Origin: Erythrobacter sp047872805
GTDB lineage: Bacteria > Pseudomonadota > Alphaproteobacteria > Sphingomonadales > Sphingomonadaceae
Direction: 5' to 3'
Length of the DNA: 64,000 nucleotides
Assembly (NCBI RefSeq): GCF_047872805.1
Contig: NZ_JBLQUK010000003.1
Span: forward strand, 124,001-188,000
This document shows positions 8,338 through 16,147 of this stretch, in pieces. Numbering within the stretch: the stretch's first letter is position 1; each line of letters opens with the position of its first letter. The position numbers and the translations under genes are program-made. A model generated the notes under the pieces. The model was not told where the DNA came from, did not search any database, and was given only the letters and a program-made list of their open reading frames with translations.

Positions 8338-10131
8338 ATGCACGCCTATCGTACCCACACTTGCGCACAGCTTTCGGCCAAGAATGTCGGAGAAACCGTC
8401 CGCCTGTCCGGCTGGATGCACCGCAAGCGCGACCATGGCGGGGTGCTGTTCGTCGATTTGCGCGATCATTACGGCCTTACGCAGATTGTCGCCGATGAAG
8501 ATTCGCCCGCGCTCGCGCAGCTTGAAAAGCTGCGCGCCGAATCGGTCGTGACGATTGATGGAGAGGTGAAGGCCCGCACCGCCGCGACCGTAAACGGCGA
8601 TCTGCCAACCGGAGAAATCGAGGTCTTTGCCCGCGCGATCACCGTGCAAAGCGCCGCCGAAGAACTGCCGATGCCGGTCGCCAGCGGCGAGGAATATCCG
8701 GAAAGCATCCGCCTCAAATACCGCTTTCTCGACTTGCGGCGCGAGGTGATGCACCGCAACATCATGCTGCGCAGTCAGGTCATCACATCGCTGCGCCAGC
8801 GGATGATCGGGCAGGGCTTTACCGAATTTCAGACCCCGATCCTGACCGCCTCAAGCCCCGAAGGCGCGCGCGATTTCCTCGTGCCCAGCCGGATGCATCC
8901 CAACAGCTTTTATGCGCTGCCGCAGGCGCCGCAGATGTTCAAACAAATGCTGATGGTGTCGGGTTTCGACCGCTATTTCCAGATCGCTCCGTGTTTCCGC
9001 GATGAAGATTTGCGCGCCGACCGCAGCCTTGAATTCTATCAGCTCGATTTTGAAATGAGCTTTGTCACGCAGGAAGACGTGTTTCAGGCGCTGGAGCCGG
9101 TGTTGGCGGGCGTGTTCGCGGAATTTTCAGGCGGCAAGAGTGTTACCGCATCGGGCACTTTCCCGCGCATCCCCTATGCCGAGGCGATGCTCAAATACGG
9201 CAGCGACAAACCCGATCTCAGGAACCCGCTCATCATCAGCGATGTGACGGACCATTTTACCCAATCGGGCTTTGGCTTGTTTGAAAAGATCGTCGGTTCC
9301 GGCGGCACGGTGCGTGTGGTTCCGGCCCCGAACACCGCCGACAAGAGCCGAAAATTCTTCGACGACATGAACAATTGGGCGCGGGGCGAGGGCTTTGCCG
9401 GACTGGGCTATGTCACGAGGAAAGCCGGTGAATTTGGCGGGCCGATTGCCAAAAACCACGGACCAGATCGGATGGAAGAGCTTTACAATCAGCTCGGCCT
9501 TGGCCCTGACGACGGCTTGTTCTTTGCCGCAGGCAAGGAGAAAGACGCCGCCAAACTGGCAGGTGCGGCGCGCACGCAAGTGGGCGAACAGTTGGGCCTG
9601 ATCGAGCAGGATTGCTTCAAATTCTGCTGGATCGTCGATTTTCCGATGTTTGAATATGACGAGGAAGCCAAGAAGGTCGATTTCAGCCACAATCCCTTCT
9701 CCATGCCGCAGGGCGAGATGGAAGCGCTGGAGACGATGGACCCGCTCGACATCAAGGCCTGGCAATATGACATCGTGTGCAACGGCTATGAATTGTCGTC
9801 GGGCGCGATCCGGAACCACAAGCCCGAAATCATGTACAAGGCGTTTGAAATCGCCGGCTATGACAAGGCAACGGTCGACCGTGAATTTTCGGGCATGATC
9901 GAAGCGTTCAAACTGGGCGCGCCGCCGCATGGCGGTTCCGCGCCGGGGATTGACCGGATCGTGATGCTGCTGGCGGGGGAAGAGGCGATCCGCGAGGTTA
10001 TCGCCTTCCCGATGAACCAGAAAGGCGAAGACCTGATGATGGGCGCTCCATCGCGGGCAGAGCCGCATCAACTGCGCGAATTGCATTTGCGACTGGTCGA
10101 GCCCCCCAAAAAGGAAGGGCTGCCGGGCTGA
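8338..10131 (+). CDS. aspS: Aspartate--tRNA(Asn) ligase, probably non-discriminating
   Basis: A 597-residue bacterial-type class IIb aspartyl-tRNA synthetase. It has the N-terminal OB-fold anticodon-binding domain (residues 1-110), a catalytic core with motif 2 (FQIAPCFRDEDLRADRS), the GAD insertion in the middle and motif 3 (GSAPGIDRIVMLLAG). Residue 33 is His in RKRDHGGVLF. In the literature on Pseudomonas aeruginosa AspRS, His at this position marks enzymes that also charge tRNA(Asn), while discriminating enzymes have Leu. If so, this organism would make Asn-tRNA through the GatCAB amidotransferase, which is usual in alphaproteobacteria lacking AsnRS. The next gene starts at its stop codon. 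Confidence 0.97.
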   Translation: MHAYRTHTCAQLSAKNVGETVRLSGWMHRKRDHGGVLFVDLRDHYGLTQIVADEDSPALAQLEKLRAESVVTIDGEVKARTAATVNGDLPTGEIEVFARAITVQSAAEELPMPVASGEEYPESIRLKYRFLDLRREVMHRNIMLRSQVITSLRQRMIGQGFTEFQTPILTASSPEGARDFLVPSRMHPNSFYALPQAPQMFKQMLMVSGFDRYFQIAPCFRDEDLRADRSLEFYQLDFEMSFVTQEDVFQALEPVLAGVFAEFSGGKSVTASGTFPRIPYAEAMLKYGSDKPDLRNPLIISDVTDHFTQSGFGLFEKIVGSGGTVRVVPAPNTADKSRKFFDDMNNWARGEGFAGLGYVTRKAGEFGGPIAKNHGPDRMEELYNQLGLGPDDGLFFAAGKEKDAAKLAGAARTQVGEQLGLIEQDCFKFCWIVDFPMFEYDEEAKKVDFSHNPFSMPQGEMEALETMDPLDIKAWQYDIVCNGYELSSGAIRNHKPEIMYKAFEIAGYDKATVDREFSGMIEAFKLGAPPHGGSAPGIDRIVMLLAGEEAIREVIAFPMNQKGEDLMMGAPSRAEPHQLRELHLRLVEPPKKEGLPG

Positions 10132-10931
10132 CCGGCGTTGCCGACTTTTCCCGGCGATCATTCGTGTCCGGGACGACTGCCGCATCGCTCGCGGCGGTGC
10201 CTCTGATTGGTTGCAGAGGGACTGAACCCGCACCTCCTGGCGCGACGCGGCTGCATGTAATGGGTACTATCCATGCGATTCACCGGACCGGCACCGATTA
10301 TTCACTCGAAGTGCTCAAGACCGCGATCAGCAAGGCCGCGCCCGATGTGATCCTGACCGAGATCCCGCCGGACCGCGCGGTTCGGGCGCTGCAATCGTTC
10401 CGCGACACCGGCGAGATTACCGAGCCACGCACGCGGGTTTTCCCCGAATACACCGATGTCGTTTTCCCGCTGAGCCGGGAGATGGGCTTTCGCATTCTTG
10501 GCACCTCTGGCTGGACGCAGGAGATCGCCGACAATCGCGCCGCCGCGCTGCGCCGTATTCGCAGCGATCCCGGGCGCGCCAGGCAATGGGCCGAGCATCT
10601 TGCGGCGCAGCGCGAATATACGCGCGCGCTTTCGGGGAGGGGCGATGATCCGCGCTTTATCCATACGGACGAATTCGATTCTCTCACCGCCGCCTCGCGC
10701 CAGCCCTATCAGCAATATTTCGACGCCGACCTTGGTCCCGGCGGGTGGACGCAGATCAACCGCGCGCACAATGATCTGATCCACGCTGCGCTCGATAAAG
10801 TCACAGGAAAGGGCCTGTCCGTGCTTGTCACCTTTGGCACGGCGCATAAATATATGATCCTGCGCAGCCTTTCCGCGCGGCGTGATCTTGCCCTGCAAGA
10901 AACGCGCGCGTTGTTTGTCCACGCGCCGTGA
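10128..10931 (+). CDS. Predicted Tat-exported lipoprotein, TraB/Tiki-like fold
   Basis: About 267 residues. The N-terminus in frame reads SRRSFVSGTTAASLAAVPLIGC: a twin-arginine motif, a hydrophobic stretch and a lipobox Cys. This only appears if translation starts upstream of GTG 10164. The sole plausible codon is CTG at 10128, which overlaps the aspS stop (CTGA) and is preceded at good spacing by AAGGAAGGG (10111-10119). The mature part has GTIHAIH near its start, and TFGTAHKYMILRSL near its end. This paired GTxH / FGxxH pattern recalls the TraB/PrgY/Tiki and EreA-like metal-dependent hydrolase group. The exact function is unknown. A conservative call would start at 10164 and lose the export signal. 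Confidence 0.65.
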   Translation: MTGVADFSRRSFVSGTTAASLAAVPLIGCRGTEPAPPGATRLHVMGTIHAIHRTGTDYSLEVLKTAISKAAPDVILTEIPPDRAVRALQSFRDTGEITEPRTRVFPEYTDVVFPLSREMGFRILGTSGWTQEIADNRAAALRRIRSDPGRARQWAEHLAAQREYTRALSGRGDDPRFIHTDEFDSLTAASRQPYQQYFDADLGPGGWTQINRAHNDLIHAALDKVTGKGLSVLVTFGTAHKYMILRSLSARRDLALQETRALFVHAP

Positions 10932-11020
10932 TCGGCAGGTGCGCATCTTGACTTGCGCTATTTCGAACCGACCTTTAGGGCGGAAAAGGTATTTCTAACC
11001 CCAATACAAGAGGGAAACAT

Positions 11021-11257
11021 ATGAGCGATACTGCCGAACGCGTGCAGAAAATCGTCGTCGAGCATCTCGGCGTCGAAGGTGACAAAGTCACTCAGGAAGC
11101 CAGCTTCATCGATGATCTGGGCGCGGATAGCCTCGACATCGTCGAACTGGTGATGGCATTCGAGGAAGAATTCGGCGTGGAAATTCCCGACGATGCAGCT
11201 GAGAAGATCACCACCGTCGGCGATGCGACCAAATTCATCGAAGAGAACAAAGGCTGA
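11021..11257 (+). CDS. acpP: Acyl carrier protein
   Basis: A 78-residue acidic four-helix protein that carries acyl chains on a phosphopantetheine arm during fatty-acid synthesis in the cytoplasm. The attachment Ser is in the exact family motif GADSLDIVELVMAFEEEFG, followed by VEIPDDAAEKI. AGAGGG lies 7 bases before the ATG. It is followed by a hairpin terminator and then fabF, the usual acpP-fabF order. Confidence 0.98.
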   Translation: MSDTAERVQKIVVEHLGVEGDKVTQEASFIDDLGADSLDIVELVMAFEEEFGVEIPDDAAEKITTVGDATKFIEENKG

Positions 11258-11324
11258 TAATTGGGGCTATTCGCCCTCAGAACGCCCGCTCCCCATCTTC
11301 AAATGGGGGCGGGGTTCTGACCGA

Positions 11325-11367
11325 CAGGCCCGAGCCCTCTTGCAGGGCGGCGGGCCTGTAGTGTTTT
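11325..11367 (+). terminator. Rho-independent terminator or attenuator between acpP and fabF
   Basis: CAGGCCCG (11325-11332) pairs with CGGGCCTG (11351-11358), with an inner GCCCT/AGGGC stem, and is followed by GTAGTGTTTTT (T-run 11363-11367). A second GC hairpin lies just before it (about 11285-11313, CCCCAT/ATGGGG). It would end the short, abundant acpP transcript with partial read-through into fabF. Confidence 0.65.
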
Positions 11368-11422
11368 TGGGCGCAGGGTTTTGCGTCCACCACAAGTGCC
11401 CTTGGGGGCTTTGGAGAAATGA

Positions 11423-12682
11423 ATGCGCCGCGTTGTTGTAACCGGGCTTGGACTTGTCACCCCGCTGGGGGCAGATGTCGAAACCTCTTGGAAAAACCTG
11501 ATCGCTGGTGAAAGCGGAGCGGGTCAGATCACCCACTTCGATACCGAGGGGCACAAATGCACCATCGCTTGCGAAGTGAAGGGCAAGGATCACCCTTGGG
11601 GCTTTGATCCGGATAGACGCGTCGATCACAAGGTTCAGCGGCAGGTCGATCCCTTCATCATCTTTGGCATCGATGCAGCCGGTCAGGCGATTGAAGACGC
11701 CGGACTGACCGACATGAGCCAGGCCGAAAAAGAGCGCACGGGTTGCTCCATCGGTTCGGGAATTGGCGGATTGCCGGGGATCGAGAGCGAGAGCATCGTG
11801 CTGCATGAACGCGGACCGGGCCGCGTCTCGCCGCACTTCGTTCACGGACGGCTGATCAACCTCGTCACCGGACAGGTGCAGATAAAATACGGCTTCATGG
11901 GACCGAACCACGCCGTGGTGACCGCCTGTTCGACCGGCGCGCATTCGATCGGCGACGCCGCGCGCATGATCGCAATGGACGATGCCGACGTGATGGTGGC
12001 GGGCGGCGCAGAGAGCACGATCAACCCTCTGGGCATTGCCGGATTCGCGCAGGCGCGCGCACTCAACATGAGCATGAACGACCGCCCGACCGAGGCCAGC
12101 CGCCCCTATGACAAGGACCGCGACGGCTTTGTCATGGGCGAAGGCGCGGGCATGGTGGTGCTGGAGGAATACGAACGCGCCAAGGCGCGCGGTGCCAAAA
12201 TCTATGCCGAAGTGACCGGATACGGTCTGTCCGGCGATGCCTATCACGTCACGGCGCCGCATCCCGAAGGGCGGGGTGCAGAACTGGCGATGCGCATGGC
12301 TTTGAAGAAGGCCGGACTGGGTCCAGGCGACATAGACTATGTCAACGCCCACGGCACTTCCACCATGGCGGACACAATCGAACTCGCCGCAGTGATGCGC
12401 GTTTTGGGCCACGATCTGGGCGGCGCTTCGATGAGCTCGACCAAAAGCGCCATCGGACACCTGCTCGGCGGCGCAGGCGCGGTTGAAGCGGTGTTCTGCA
12501 TCCTTGCGATGCGCGACGGCGTGGTTCCGCCCACGCTCAATCTGCACAATCCCGACGATGGCACCGAAGGCATCGATCTGGTCCCGCTGAAGGCGCGCAA
12601 ACGCGAAGTGCGCGCGGTGCTGAACAACAGCTTTGGTTTTGGCGGTACGAACGCTTCGATCGTCATGCAAAAGGTCATTTAG
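11423..12682 (+). CDS. fabF: 3-oxoacyl-[acyl-carrier-protein] synthase II
   Basis: A 419-residue condensing enzyme of fatty-acid elongation, which joins malonyl-ACP to acyl-ACP in the cytoplasm. The thiolase-fold catalytic triad is intact: Cys in VVTACSTGAHSIGDA, His in VNAHGTSTMADTIE, and His in KSAIGHLLGGAGAVE, with the C-terminal NNSFGFGGTNAS. GGAGAAATGA precedes the ATG. mltG follows 4 bases after the stop, so the two are probably co-transcribed. Confidence 0.97.
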   Translation: MRRVVVTGLGLVTPLGADVETSWKNLIAGESGAGQITHFDTEGHKCTIACEVKGKDHPWGFDPDRRVDHKVQRQVDPFIIFGIDAAGQAIEDAGLTDMSQAEKERTGCSIGSGIGGLPGIESESIVLHERGPGRVSPHFVHGRLINLVTGQVQIKYGFMGPNHAVVTACSTGAHSIGDAARMIAMDDADVMVAGGAESTINPLGIAGFAQARALNMSMNDRPTEASRPYDKDRDGFVMGEGAGMVVLEEYERAKARGAKIYAEVTGYGLSGDAYHVTAPHPEGRGAELAMRMALKKAGLGPGDIDYVNAHGTSTMADTIELAAVMRVLGHDLGGASMSSTKSAIGHLLGGAGAVEAVFCILAMRDGVVPPTLNLHNPDDGTEGIDLVPLKARKREVRAVLNNSFGFGGTNASIVMQKVI

Positions 12683-12686
12683 CGGC

Positions 12687-13658
12687 ATGAAAAGGCTCGG
12701 CTGCGTCGTCGGGCTGGTCCTGGCATTGTCCGCTGCGGCGGCGCTGTTCTTTAGCGGAGCGGTGCTGGGCGAGGCCACGATTGACGAAGAGACGCCTTTC
12801 GTGATCCCGGCGGGAGCATCGCTCAGCGCGGTGGCGCAGGATCTGGAAAGCGCGGGCCTGATTACGTCGGCGGATGGTTTCCTGCTGAGCGCGCGGCTGT
12901 TCGGCAATGCCGATCCGATTCAGGCGGGCGAATTTTCGCTTTCCCCCGGCATGTCGCAGCGCGAAATCCTCACCGCGTTCCAATCGGGCGACGTGGTTCG
13001 GCGGTTCGTCACCATTCCCGAAGGGATGCCCTCGGTGTTGGTCTGGGAACGGGTCATGGCGGAGGAATTGCTGACCGGAGAGGTCGACATTCCGCCCGAA
13101 GGGTCAATCCTGCCTGATACATATGCCTTTGAACGCGGTCAAAAAAGCAGCGTGCTGATCGAACAGATGCAGGCGGCGATGGATCTGTATCTGGCCGAGG
13201 CATGGGCGAAACGCAGCCCAGGCATTGCCGTTGACACAATTCGGGAGGCGTTGATCCTGGCCTCGATAGTCGAAAAGGAAACCGGCACGCCGGGTGAACG
13301 CCGCGCGGTCGCGGGTCTTTATTCCAACCGGCTGCGCAGTGGCATGATGCTGCAGGCGGACCCCACCATTATCTATCCGATCACACAGGGAAAGCCGCTG
13401 GGCCGCCGCATCCGCCAGTCCGAGATTGCGCAGGTCAATGGCTATAACACCTATACGATGCTGGGTCTGCCCGAAGGCCCGATCACCAATCCGGGGCGCG
13501 AGAGCATCGCCGCCGTGCTCAATCCGGAAAAGCATGATTACCTTTTCATGGTCGCCGACGGCACCGGCGGGCACGAATTCAATGCCACGCTGGAAGGGCA
13601 CAATGCGGCCGTAGAGCGCTGGTTTCAGCTACGCCGGGATCGCGGAGAAATCGAATGA
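12687..13658 (+). CDS. mltG: Endolytic murein transglycosylase MltG
   Basis: A 323-residue YceG-like membrane-anchored lytic transglycosylase that cuts nascent peptidoglycan strands and helps set glycan length. It has an N-terminal membrane anchor (residues 4-28), a LysM-like subdomain (FVIPAGASLSAVAQDLESAG) and the catalytic domain with the Glu in ILASIVEKETGTPGERR, followed by the conserved LQADPTIIYP and YNTYTMLGLPEGPITNPG. ATG 12687 follows the fabF stop by 4 bases. Its last 21 bases are repeated 97 bases further on (see the repeat entry). Confidence 0.95.
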   Translation: MKRLGCVVGLVLALSAAAALFFSGAVLGEATIDEETPFVIPAGASLSAVAQDLESAGLITSADGFLLSARLFGNADPIQAGEFSLSPGMSQREILTAFQSGDVVRRFVTIPEGMPSVLVWERVMAEELLTGEVDIPPEGSILPDTYAFERGQKSSVLIEQMQAAMDLYLAEAWAKRSPGIAVDTIREALILASIVEKETGTPGERRAVAGLYSNRLRSGMMLQADPTIIYPITQGKPLGRRIRQSEIAQVNGYNTYTMLGLPEGPITNPGRESIAAVLNPEKHDYLFMVADGTGGHEFNATLEGHNAAVERWFQLRRDRGEIE

Positions 13659-13748
13659 GGGCAGGGCGGCGTATTCGAACAGGTCTGTCCAACACTCGCA
13701 AAGGACCTCGGCGTTAGAAAGGCAGAAACGCCGGGATCGCGGAGAAAT
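13631..13748 (+). repeat. Direct repeat of the mltG 3' end
   Basis: A 21-base sequence at 13631-13651 (start ACGCCGGGATCGCGG) recurs at 13728-13748, and the match continues imperfectly for about 11 more bases (CGAATGAGGGCA against AGAATAGGGCA). The copies are 97 bases apart, and the second lies just before the next gene. It looks like a small local duplication. Confidence 0.8.
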
Positions 13749-13764
13749 AGAATAGGGCAATCGC

Positions 13765-14283
13765 GTGGCATCTCCGTTTATTCTCACCGCCGCGCTGCCG
13801 CCTGACATTCAGAGTTGGGCAGGGGCGCTGCGTGCCGCGCATTACCCCCCGGACCGCAATCACCTGCACGCGCATGTCACAATGTTCCATTCCTTTGCAC
13901 CCTCTCTGCTCGAAGAGTTGCAGGATTATTTCCCGGTCCTGACGCGCGAATTTGCACCGCCAGCGGCTGCGATCACCGGGCTGATGGACCTCGGCACGGG
14001 CACCGCCATTGCAATACAAAGCGCGCCCCTGCTTGCCCTGCGGGGATTGATCGCTGAACATTTCCGCGGCAGCCTGACAGCGCAGGATCTGTACGAACCG
14101 CGCCCGCACATCACCATTCAAAATAAAGTGACCAAACGCGAGGCGCGCGCGCTTCAGGCGGAGCTTCGCCCGGCCATTGCGGCGCGCGAGTTCAACTTTC
14201 TCGCGCTGGAGCTATTTCTTTACAAAGGTGGGCCGTGGGAACTCGTCAAACGCAGCGCCTTTCGCGGCAAGGATCGGTTGTAG
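13765..14283 (+). CDS. 2'-5' RNA ligase / 2H phosphoesterase family protein
   Basis: A 172-residue protein with the two HxTx motifs of the 2H superfamily: HAHVTMFH near residue 37 and RPHITIQNK near residue 114, with the expected spacing for a single-domain LigT-like fold. Such enzymes act on 2'-5' or cyclic phosphodiester bonds in RNA or nucleotides; the real substrate is unknown. The start is GTG 13765, since no in-frame ATG gives the family N-terminus (FILTAALPPDI). Confidence 0.85.
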   Translation: MASPFILTAALPPDIQSWAGALRAAHYPPDRNHLHAHVTMFHSFAPSLLEELQDYFPVLTREFAPPAAAITGLMDLGTGTAIAIQSAPLLALRGLIAEHFRGSLTAQDLYEPRPHITIQNKVTKREARALQAELRPAIAAREFNFLALELFLYKGGPWELVKRSAFRGKDRL

Positions 14284-14347
14284 TTTGAAAGTTTTGCCGT
14301 AAGTTGCCCGTTTTCGTGGGCAGAACGGGAAATGGGGGCGTTTCGGG

Positions 14348-15004
14348 ATGAGTGTATTGACGGCAACATTCGGCGTACTCGCCGGACTGGCGCTGATGGC
14401 ATCAATGATCCCGCATCAGGTTCGCCATATTCGTCTGGTCAGCCTTGTCGCGGGAACATTGGGGGCGCTCTATTTCGCGCTGGCCGAAGGGTTGGGCGCA
14501 GGCCTCGCCTTCACCGCCGCCTATCTCATCGTCAACATTGCGCGCCTGTTTGAACTGCGCCGCCGCGCGCGTTCCGGGGTCATGACCCGCGAAGAACGCG
14601 AATTGTTCGACCATGTGATGAAGATTGAAGAGCCCTTGCAGCAAAGCCGTTTGCGCGATCTGATGCAGTGGGAAGACGTCAGCGTGGGCACGCAATTGAT
14701 TAAGCAGGGAGAGGTTAACCCGCCGCTGATCTATATCGCCAGCGGCCGTGCAGAGATTGAACGCGATCTTGCCATTGTCAGCGAATGCGGGGCAGGCGAA
14801 TTTCTGGGCGAGATGAGCCACGTCTCAGGTGAACGCGCCAGCGCCACGGTGACAGTGACGCAAACCATGCGCCTCGCCCGGCTCGACCGGGATGCGCTCG
14901 GCCAATTGGCGATGAGCCTGCCGGAGATCGGCAAAGCGGTCGATCGGGCGTTCAACCGCAGCCTTGCAGTCAAAGTGATGCGGATGAACGAAAACTCGCG
15001 CTGA
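14348..15004 (+). CDS. Membrane protein with cyclic-nucleotide-binding domain (Popeye-like layout)
   Basis: 218 residues. The first 75 form three hydrophobic helices (LTATFGVLAGLALMAS, LVSLVAGTLGALYFALAE, GLAFTAAYLIVNIARLF). A cytoplasmic cNMP-binding beta-barrel follows from about residue 100, with the phosphate-binding-cassette-like ECGAGEFLGEMSHVSGERAS. Three TM helices followed by a cNMP domain resemble Popeye-domain proteins rather than CRP-type regulators, and no DNA-binding HTH follows the barrel. It may sense a cyclic nucleotide at the membrane. The ligand and partner are unknown. The gene stands alone upstream of the tRNA. Confidence 0.75.
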   Translation: MSVLTATFGVLAGLALMASMIPHQVRHIRLVSLVAGTLGALYFALAEGLGAGLAFTAAYLIVNIARLFELRRRARSGVMTREERELFDHVMKIEEPLQQSRLRDLMQWEDVSVGTQLIKQGEVNPPLIYIASGRAEIERDLAIVSECGAGEFLGEMSHVSGERASATVTVTQTMRLARLDRDALGQLAMSLPEIGKAVDRAFNRSLAVKVMRMNENSR

Positions 15005-15035
15005 CAGGCGGCAGGGGGCAAGGCAAAACTTCAGG

Positions 15036-15064
15036 TTGACCGCGCGTAGGCCGCGCCCTAAATG
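15036..15064 (+). promoter_or_regulatory. Likely promoter of tRNA-Met
   Basis: TTGACC (15036-15041) and TAAATG (15059-15064) are separated by 17 bases, about 77 bases upstream of the mature tRNA. Confidence 0.5.
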
Positions 15065-15141
15065 CGCCGCTCGCTAGCGGTGATTTGCACGTTCCGTGCT
15101 CGCCAAGCGACGCCGAAAGCACGATAAGTGCAGGCCTATGT

Positions 15142-15218
15142 GGCGGAGTAGCTCAGGTGGTTAGAGCAGCGGAATCATAATCCGCGTGTCGGGGGTTCAA
15201 GTCCCTCCTCCGCTACCA
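15142..15218 (+). tRNA. tRNA-Met (anticodon CAT, elongator type)
   Basis: A 77-base cloverleaf with an encoded CCA end. The acceptor is GGCGGAG/CTCCGCT (closing G-T pair), the D arm contains GCTCAGGTGGTTAGAGC, the anticodon stem GCGGA/TCCGC closes loop ATCATAA (anticodon CAT), and the T arm contains GGGGGTTCAAGTCCCTC. It lacks the C1-A72 mismatch and GGG anticodon-stem pairs of initiators, so it is the elongator or an Ile2-type CAT tRNA. Its last 15 bases are the insertion site of the downstream element. Confidence 0.93.
15204..15218 (+). repeat. attL core (tRNA-Met 3' end)
   Basis: CCTCCTCCGCTACCA, identical to 46052-46066. Because the tRNA stays complete on this side, the element begins directly after 15218. 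Confidence 0.88.
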
Positions 15219-15283
15219 TTCAAGTCAATTATCGCTTTGTTTTCAAAGGATCAAATGACTTTTTCGAAAAATCGAAACCACAT

Positions 15284-15305
15284 TCGTTCCCACATTTTGT
15301 GCGGG
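15284..15305 (+). repeat. Left copy of end repeat (possible integrase arm site)
   Basis: TCGTTCCCACATTT at 15284-15297, then GCGGG after 4 bases. The same 14 bases, again followed closely by GCGGG, occur in the same orientation at 45922-45935 near the other end of the element. Confidence 0.6.
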
Positions 15306-15318
15306 TCGGAATGGGCTG

Positions 15319-16137
15319 TTATGCTCCTCTGTGGGATCGTTGCGCGGCCCCCTCTCGCGTTGTTGCTGTCTTCCTCTCTGAGCTGTCCGGACGAATCTTG
15401 AGGGTGCATCGCACTGGCTGCTGCGATGTTGCAGTGGTCTTCCGGCAAGCGTCAATGGTATCTCGGTTGTCGCGCTGGATGTCAGCGGCCTGCACCAGTG
15501 CATTCCATGCCTCAGGGCTGTCGCTCTGCATCAGCCGCGCGCCTGCATCCCAGCGTGAGGGCGCGCCCACGACCCGCGCCGCCATACGCTCTGGCCAGTG
15601 CCAGTTATCCGGCATCGCGCGAGCAATGGTGCCGGGAAGGAAAGACCAAAGCAAGATACCAGCGAGCACGGCTCCGCCTGCTACCTGGTAGAGCTGATGC
15701 CGCTGCTCGGCGGCAGTGCGCGCATGGGCCGTGACACTGCGCATCTCCTGAGCGGCGTGGATCAAGTCGCTCCGGGCCTGACTGATCCTGTCCTGATCGC
15801 TGCGCCGGGCTGATTCTGCTGTTGCGGCGATCCGCTGACCAATGCTCTCAGGTGTCATCTGCAATGCTGGATGGCGCGCCATGCCCTTCAGGCTCTCGCC
15901 GATCGCGCCCATCCGCTTGAATAAGTCGGTCAGGGTCGCACCGTAGTCGGGGATGGCAATGTCTGCGCGTTCGGCGGCAAGGTGCTGCACCGCCCGGCGC
16001 ATCAGGGCCATCTCGCCCTCAAGGCGGGCAAACGCCTCGGCGGCGGGATCGCCTGCGGTATCCGGGGTGAGCGGATCAGGGTCGGGTTCCGGCTCAAGGT
16101 CCAGGGTCAATTCCACGTCATCCGTGTCGGTATCCAT
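15319..16137 (-). CDS. DUF6118-like membrane protein of the mobilization module
   Basis: 272 residues. It has an acidic, Pro-rich N-terminus (DVELTLDLEPEPDPDPL), a long helical, probably coiled-coil middle (residues 35-150, with RLEGEMALMRRAVQHLAAE and RSDLIHAAQEM) and one transmembrane helix (LYQVAGGAVLAGILLWSFLP, about residue 165) followed by a domain with DNWHWPERMAARVVGAP. Proteins of this layout accompany Ti-type TraA relaxases in sphingomonad elements and are grouped as DUF6118; the function is not known. GGAG precedes ATG 16137. The gene starts 10 bases after the traA stop, so the two form one operon. Confidence 0.65.
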   Translation of the reverse strand: MDTDTDDVELTLDLEPEPDPDPLTPDTAGDPAAEAFARLEGEMALMRRAVQHLAAERADIAIPDYGATLTDLFKRMGAIGESLKGMARHPALQMTPESIGQRIAATAESARRSDQDRISQARSDLIHAAQEMRSVTAHARTAAEQRHQLYQVAGGAVLAGILLWSFLPGTIARAMPDNWHWPERMAARVVGAPSRWDAGARLMQSDSPEAWNALVQAADIQRDNRDTIDACRKTTATSQQPVRCTLKIRPDSSERKTATTREGAAQRSHRGA

Positions 16138-16147
16138 TGTGTTTCTC

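Noticed and set aside
9127..10233. Minus-strand frame of 368 codons opposite aspS
   Set aside because: Antisense shadow of a certain housekeeping gene.
11267..12907. 546-codon minus-strand frame opposite fabF
   Set aside because: A shadow of fabF, rich in Arg and His, no motif.
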